This document shows, in pieces, positions 53,858 to 56,054 of a stretch of DNA of 56,054 nt (position 1 is the stretch's first letter; each line of letters starts with the position of its first letter). This DNA is from Methanoregula sp. (GTDB taxonomy: Archaea; Halobacteriota; Methanomicrobia; Methanomicrobiales; Methanospirillaceae). Made by a program: the position numbers and the translations under genes. Under the pieces are notes generated by a model, which was given only the letters and a program-made list of their open reading frames with translations, ran no database searches and was not told where the DNA came from. The DNA is taken from positions 1-56,054 of the forward strand of contig NZ_JAQTQD010000005.1 of NCBI RefSeq assembly GCF_028712425.1, read 5' to 3'.

Positions 53858-55093
53858 TCACCACGTTGCGCGGCGGAACTCGTCCTCGCGCCCCAGCACC
53901 ATGGTCGCGTCCACGCCAACCTTCACGTTCGTCCCGTCTTCAAGCTGACAGGGATCAAGTGACGATCCGCGGACCCCCTGGATTATCATGATGTCCCGGT
54001 CCCCGCTTACCCGGGTCGCAATGGCGTACTCGACCTCATGCGGATTTGCGGGATCAATGTCCTCGTCAACGACCACGACATGCTTGAGGGAGGTGTGGGC
54101 AGCAAACGCCGCCATGATTGCATTCTTCCCGTCTCCCTGCGTGCTCTTCCGGATCTGGATCACCGCGTGGAGGTACCCGCAGCCTCCTTTTGTGAGGAGA
54201 ACATCCTTCACTTCAGTGACACCCGCGACTGCCTTGTAGATCTTCGGCTCGTACGGCGCTCCCATCAGCATCTTATGCTCATCGCCCCCGGGCAGGATGC
54301 CGTGGTAGATGAAGTCGGGTTTTGTGTGCATGCCGGTGATCTCGATGATGTGCTGGCGGCGGATCGGGTCGTATGTCCCGGTGATATCGACGAACGGTCC
54401 TTCATCGGTGAGCTCGGCCGTGATGAATCCTTCGAGCACGATCTCCGCGTCGGGGACGAGCACGCCATTGCTGCATTTCTTCACCTTCAGCGTGCCGCCC
54501 ATCAGCTCCGCGGCATACGGGAGTTCCTTTCCGGTCGGCACCCTCGTGCAGGAAGCAAACGTGACTGCCGGGTGCGTCCCGATCGTGATCGCGACGGGCA
54601 GTTTTTCACCCTTTGCAATGGCTTTCTTCACCATCACGTGCGTATGCCGGCCCTCGACGAGCCGCGCAACAACGCGGTGGTCATCGAGCACCTGCATCCG
54701 GTGGATCGACCCGTTTTCGACACCCTCCCAGCGCGAGAAGACGATGGCGGAGGTGAGGTACTTCCCGGCGTCTTTCGGGAAGTGGTGCATGATGGGGAGC
54801 TTCGTGAGGTCCGGCTTCGGCATCGTAAGCGTCCCATCTTCAACAACCTTCCCGTTGAACTGCGCATCCGCAAGGGTCTTCACCATCGCTCTCTCGTCGA
54901 TCCCGAGCGCAAGAGCGAGCGAGGCACGGTTTGCCGTCAGGTTCATCACCGCCTTGTGACCGCCGAGATTGTGGAAGAAGAGGAGCTTGTCCGTTTTCGC
55001 TGCCATCTTCGGTGCTTCCATATCCGGCGAGACGGCTTCCTTTACATCTGTAACGAGCCCGGCCTTCCGCATCTTCTCAATGAAACTACGCAT
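53858..55093 (-). CDS. UbiD-type decarboxylase, trans-anhydromevalonate phosphate decarboxylase
   Basis: This 411-residue protein is a UbiD-family decarboxylase that uses prenylated FMN. Features: the family start MRSFIEKMRKAGLVTDVKEAV, LLFFHNLGGHKAVMNLTANRASLALALGIDERAM, the middle GTYDPIRRQHIIEITGM, and HEVEYALATRV-type (here HEVEYAIATRVSGDRD) near residue 360 with the conserved ERE-like residues. Between UbiX and aconitase X it completes the route mevalonate phosphate to isopentenyl phosphate. The ATG overlaps ubiX by 8 bp, so the three form one operon. Assignment to this substrate is based on the neighbours; other UbiD enzymes act on aromatics. Confidence 0.88.
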   Translation of the reverse strand: MRSFIEKMRKAGLVTDVKEAVSPDMEAPKMAAKTDKLLFFHNLGGHKAVMNLTANRASLALALGIDERAMVKTLADAQFNGKVVEDGTLTMPKPDLTKLPIMHHFPKDAGKYLTSAIVFSRWEGVENGSIHRMQVLDDHRVVARLVEGRHTHVMVKKAIAKGEKLPVAITIGTHPAVTFASCTRVPTGKELPYAAELMGGTLKVKKCSNGVLVPDAEIVLEGFITAELTDEGPFVDITGTYDPIRRQHIIEITGMHTKPDFIYHGILPGGDEHKMLMGAPYEPKIYKAVAGVTEVKDVLLTKGGCGYLHAVIQIRKSTQGDGKNAIMAAFAAHTSLKHVVVVDEDIDPANPHEVEYAIATRVSGDRDIMIIQGVRGSSLDPCQLEDGTNVKVGVDATMVLGREDEFRRATW

Positions 55094-55640
55094 CGTATCC
55101 CTCCCAGCGCCCGCCCAGCGTATGCTCGATATCAAGGTGGTCGAGCACCCGGGCAACAACCATGTCCACAAGATCATCGATGGTCTTTGGCCGCTGGTAA
55201 AATCCCGGGCTTGCCGGCATGATGGTAGCGCCTGCTTCCTCGGCAGCCAGCATATTCTTCAGATGGATCTTCGAGAGCGGCATCTCGCGGGTGACGAGGA
55301 TGCACTTCCGTCCTTCCTTGAGGCAGACATCGGCAGTGCGGGTGATCAGGTTGTCCGTGTACCCGTTGGCTACGGCAGAGAGCGTCTTGGAGCTGCAGGG
55401 GATTATCACCATCCCGTCGTACTTATGCGAGCCGCTTGCGATGGAAGCGAAGAGCTTGCCATTTGCATGGTAGGTTGCAGGGAATCCCTCAAGTGACACG
55501 CCTTCATGGGCCGCAATCTTCGCTGCAACATCCGAGACAATGACATGTACCTGCGCCTCCCTGCAGAGCACCTCAAGCAGGCGCCGGGCATAGACAGCCC
55601 CGCTCGCCCCCGTCACCCCGACAACGATCTCCTTCTTCAT
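55086..55640 (-). CDS. ubiX: flavin prenyltransferase UbiX
   Basis: This 184-residue enzyme attaches dimethylallyl phosphate to FMN, producing the prenylated cofactor for UbiD enzymes. It has the Rossmann-like start KEIVVGVTGASGAVYARRLLE, the VIIPCSSKTLSAVANGYTDNLITRTADVCLKEGRKCILVTREMPLS segment and PASPGFYQRPKTIDDLVD. It is the first gene of the operon with the UbiD-type decarboxylase and the aconitase X. The upstream region (55641-55704) is short and hairpin array R3 starts immediately beyond it. Confidence 0.95.
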   Translation of the reverse strand: MKKEIVVGVTGASGAVYARRLLEVLCREAQVHVIVSDVAAKIAAHEGVSLEGFPATYHANGKLFASIASGSHKYDGMVIIPCSSKTLSAVANGYTDNLITRTADVCLKEGRKCILVTREMPLSKIHLKNMLAAEEAGATIMPASPGFYQRPKTIDDLVDMVVARVLDHLDIEHTLGGRWEGYDA

Positions 55641-55704
55641 AGCAGAACAACCGCCTCTCCTGTGATACCAATGTCGGAGCGCGGGGGAAAAAGAGTTTGT
55701 GATA

Positions 55705-56054
55705 CCGAGGGGTCATCAGACCCCGAGGTGGAGAAGAACGCTTCAGCGTTCTTCGACTTTCGACTAGTTCGAAGAGCCTGCAGCTCTTCTCTTTCTCGAC
55801 CTTCTCATGAAGGTCTCGAATTCATCAGAACCAGGAAGACGAGAAGATTTGCAGAGCAAATCTTCGAAAACCGAGAGGCCCATCAGGGCCTTGAGGTCGA
55901 GAAACATCCTTCAGGATGTTTCGAGTTCCGAGGGGTCATCAGACCCCGAGGTGGAGAAGAACGCTTCAGCGTTCTTCGACTTTCGACTAGTTCGAAGAGC
56001 CTGCAGCTCTTCTCTTTCTCGACCTTCTCATGAAGGTCTCGAATTCATCAGAAC
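55705..56054. repeat. hairpin-array repeat R3, with 223-bp macro-repeat (continues beyond window)
   Basis: A dense array of nine short inverted repeats per ~223 bp. In order (first copy): GGGGTC-ATCA-GACCCC (55709-55724), GAAGAACGC-TTCA-GCGTTCTTC (55733-55754), TTCGA-CTAGT-TCGAA (55759-55773), GAAGAGC-CTGCA-GCTCTTC (55771-55789), GACCTTC-TCAT-GAAGGTC (55798-55815), an eroded TTC-ATCA-GAA, GAAGATTTGC-AGA-GCAAATCTTC (55843-55865), AGGCCC-ATCA-GGGCCT (55876-55891) and GAAACATCC-TTCA-GGATGTTTC (55901-55922). Positions 55705-55831 are repeated exactly at 55928-56054, offset 223 bp, to the edge of the window. 223 is not a multiple of three, so the copies cannot be read in one frame. It lies directly upstream of ubiX. 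Confidence 0.88.

Noticed and set aside
55506-56033. Long plus-strand open frame across ubiX antisense and hairpin array R3
   Set aside because: The first part is antisense to ubiX; the rest crosses an array whose exact copies are 223 bp apart and so fall in different frames. The lack of stop codons follows from the composition of the hairpins.
55705-56054. CRISPR array
   Set aside because: In CRISPR the repeat is constant and the spacer varies. Here the stems vary and only loops and linkers are constant; there are no cas genes in the window.

Overview
The window comes from a hydrogenotrophic methanogen-type archaeon, most likely of the order Methanomicrobiales (a Methanoregula-like genome is my best guess; the genus cannot be proved here). 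The supporting signs are A-type ATP synthase genes with a one-hairpin proteolipid, a DNA polymerase D large subunit carrying a mini-intein, a thermosome, archaeal LonB, Nob1, KaiC-like ATPases, COG1361/RND cell-surface genes, the archaeal mevalonate-branch enzymes (aconitase X, UbiD-type decarboxylase, UbiX), archaeal TATA boxes and GGAGGTGA-type ribosome-binding sites. The sequence is mostly GC-rich; one conspicuously AT-rich segment (about 23.2-26.3 kb) looks acquired.

Layout. 1-1.0 kb: start of a first A-type ATP synthase operon (subunits H and I, minus strand, running off the left edge). 1.1-7.3 kb: a small zinc ribbon plus an unknown protein, then a FlaI/FlaJ-type secretion ATPase and membrane platform, divergent from a pair of KaiC-like ATPases, the first of them with a degenerate P-loop. 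7.3-8.1 kb: hairpin-rich repeat array R1 and non-coding sequence. 8.1-13.0 kb: a protein-quality-control block (LonB, TldD, TldE/PmbA, BofA-like). 13.2-17.1 kb: PRPP synthetase, Nob1, the PRTase-fold regulator GfcR, thermosome, tRNA-Ser. 17.3-22.7 kb: small membrane protein, cupredoxin-like lipoprotein, Lhr-type helicase, sodium:solute symporter with its small accessory protein, pterin dehydratase-like protein.

22.8-26.4 kb: accessory zone with an inverted repeat, a structured non-coding segment, and an AT-rich island of four genes of unknown role, including a predicted C39/papain-like cysteine peptidase, ending at a tRNA-Leu. 26.5-32.0 kb: CPBP membrane protease, hairpin array R2, and PolD DP2 with its intein. 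32-42.5 kb: PEGA protein, MscS-like helix-repeat protein, HTH-PAS regulator, two COG1361 surface proteins with an HAE3-type RND transporter, HEAT-repeat protein, DUF1646 transporter.

42.6-51.7 kb: a second, complete A-type ATP synthase whose H-I part runs rightward and whose K-E-C-F-A-B-D part runs leftward towards it, exactly as if K-to-D of a normal H-I-K-E-C-F-A-B-D operon had been inverted in place. 51.8-52.6 kb: a divergent pair of paralogous small unknown proteins. 52.7-55.6 kb: operon UbiX - UbiD-type decarboxylase - aconitase X, the archaeal route from mevalonate 5-phosphate to isopentenyl phosphate. 55.7 kb to the right edge: hairpin array R3, with a 223-bp macro-repeat.

The most unusual non-coding signal is the dispersed family of hairpin arrays (R1, R2, R3): runs of short perfect stem-loops about 25 bp apart, whose stems all differ while the loops are mostly ATCA/TTCA (TGAT/TGAA on the other strand), with blocks shared between loci in both orientations.
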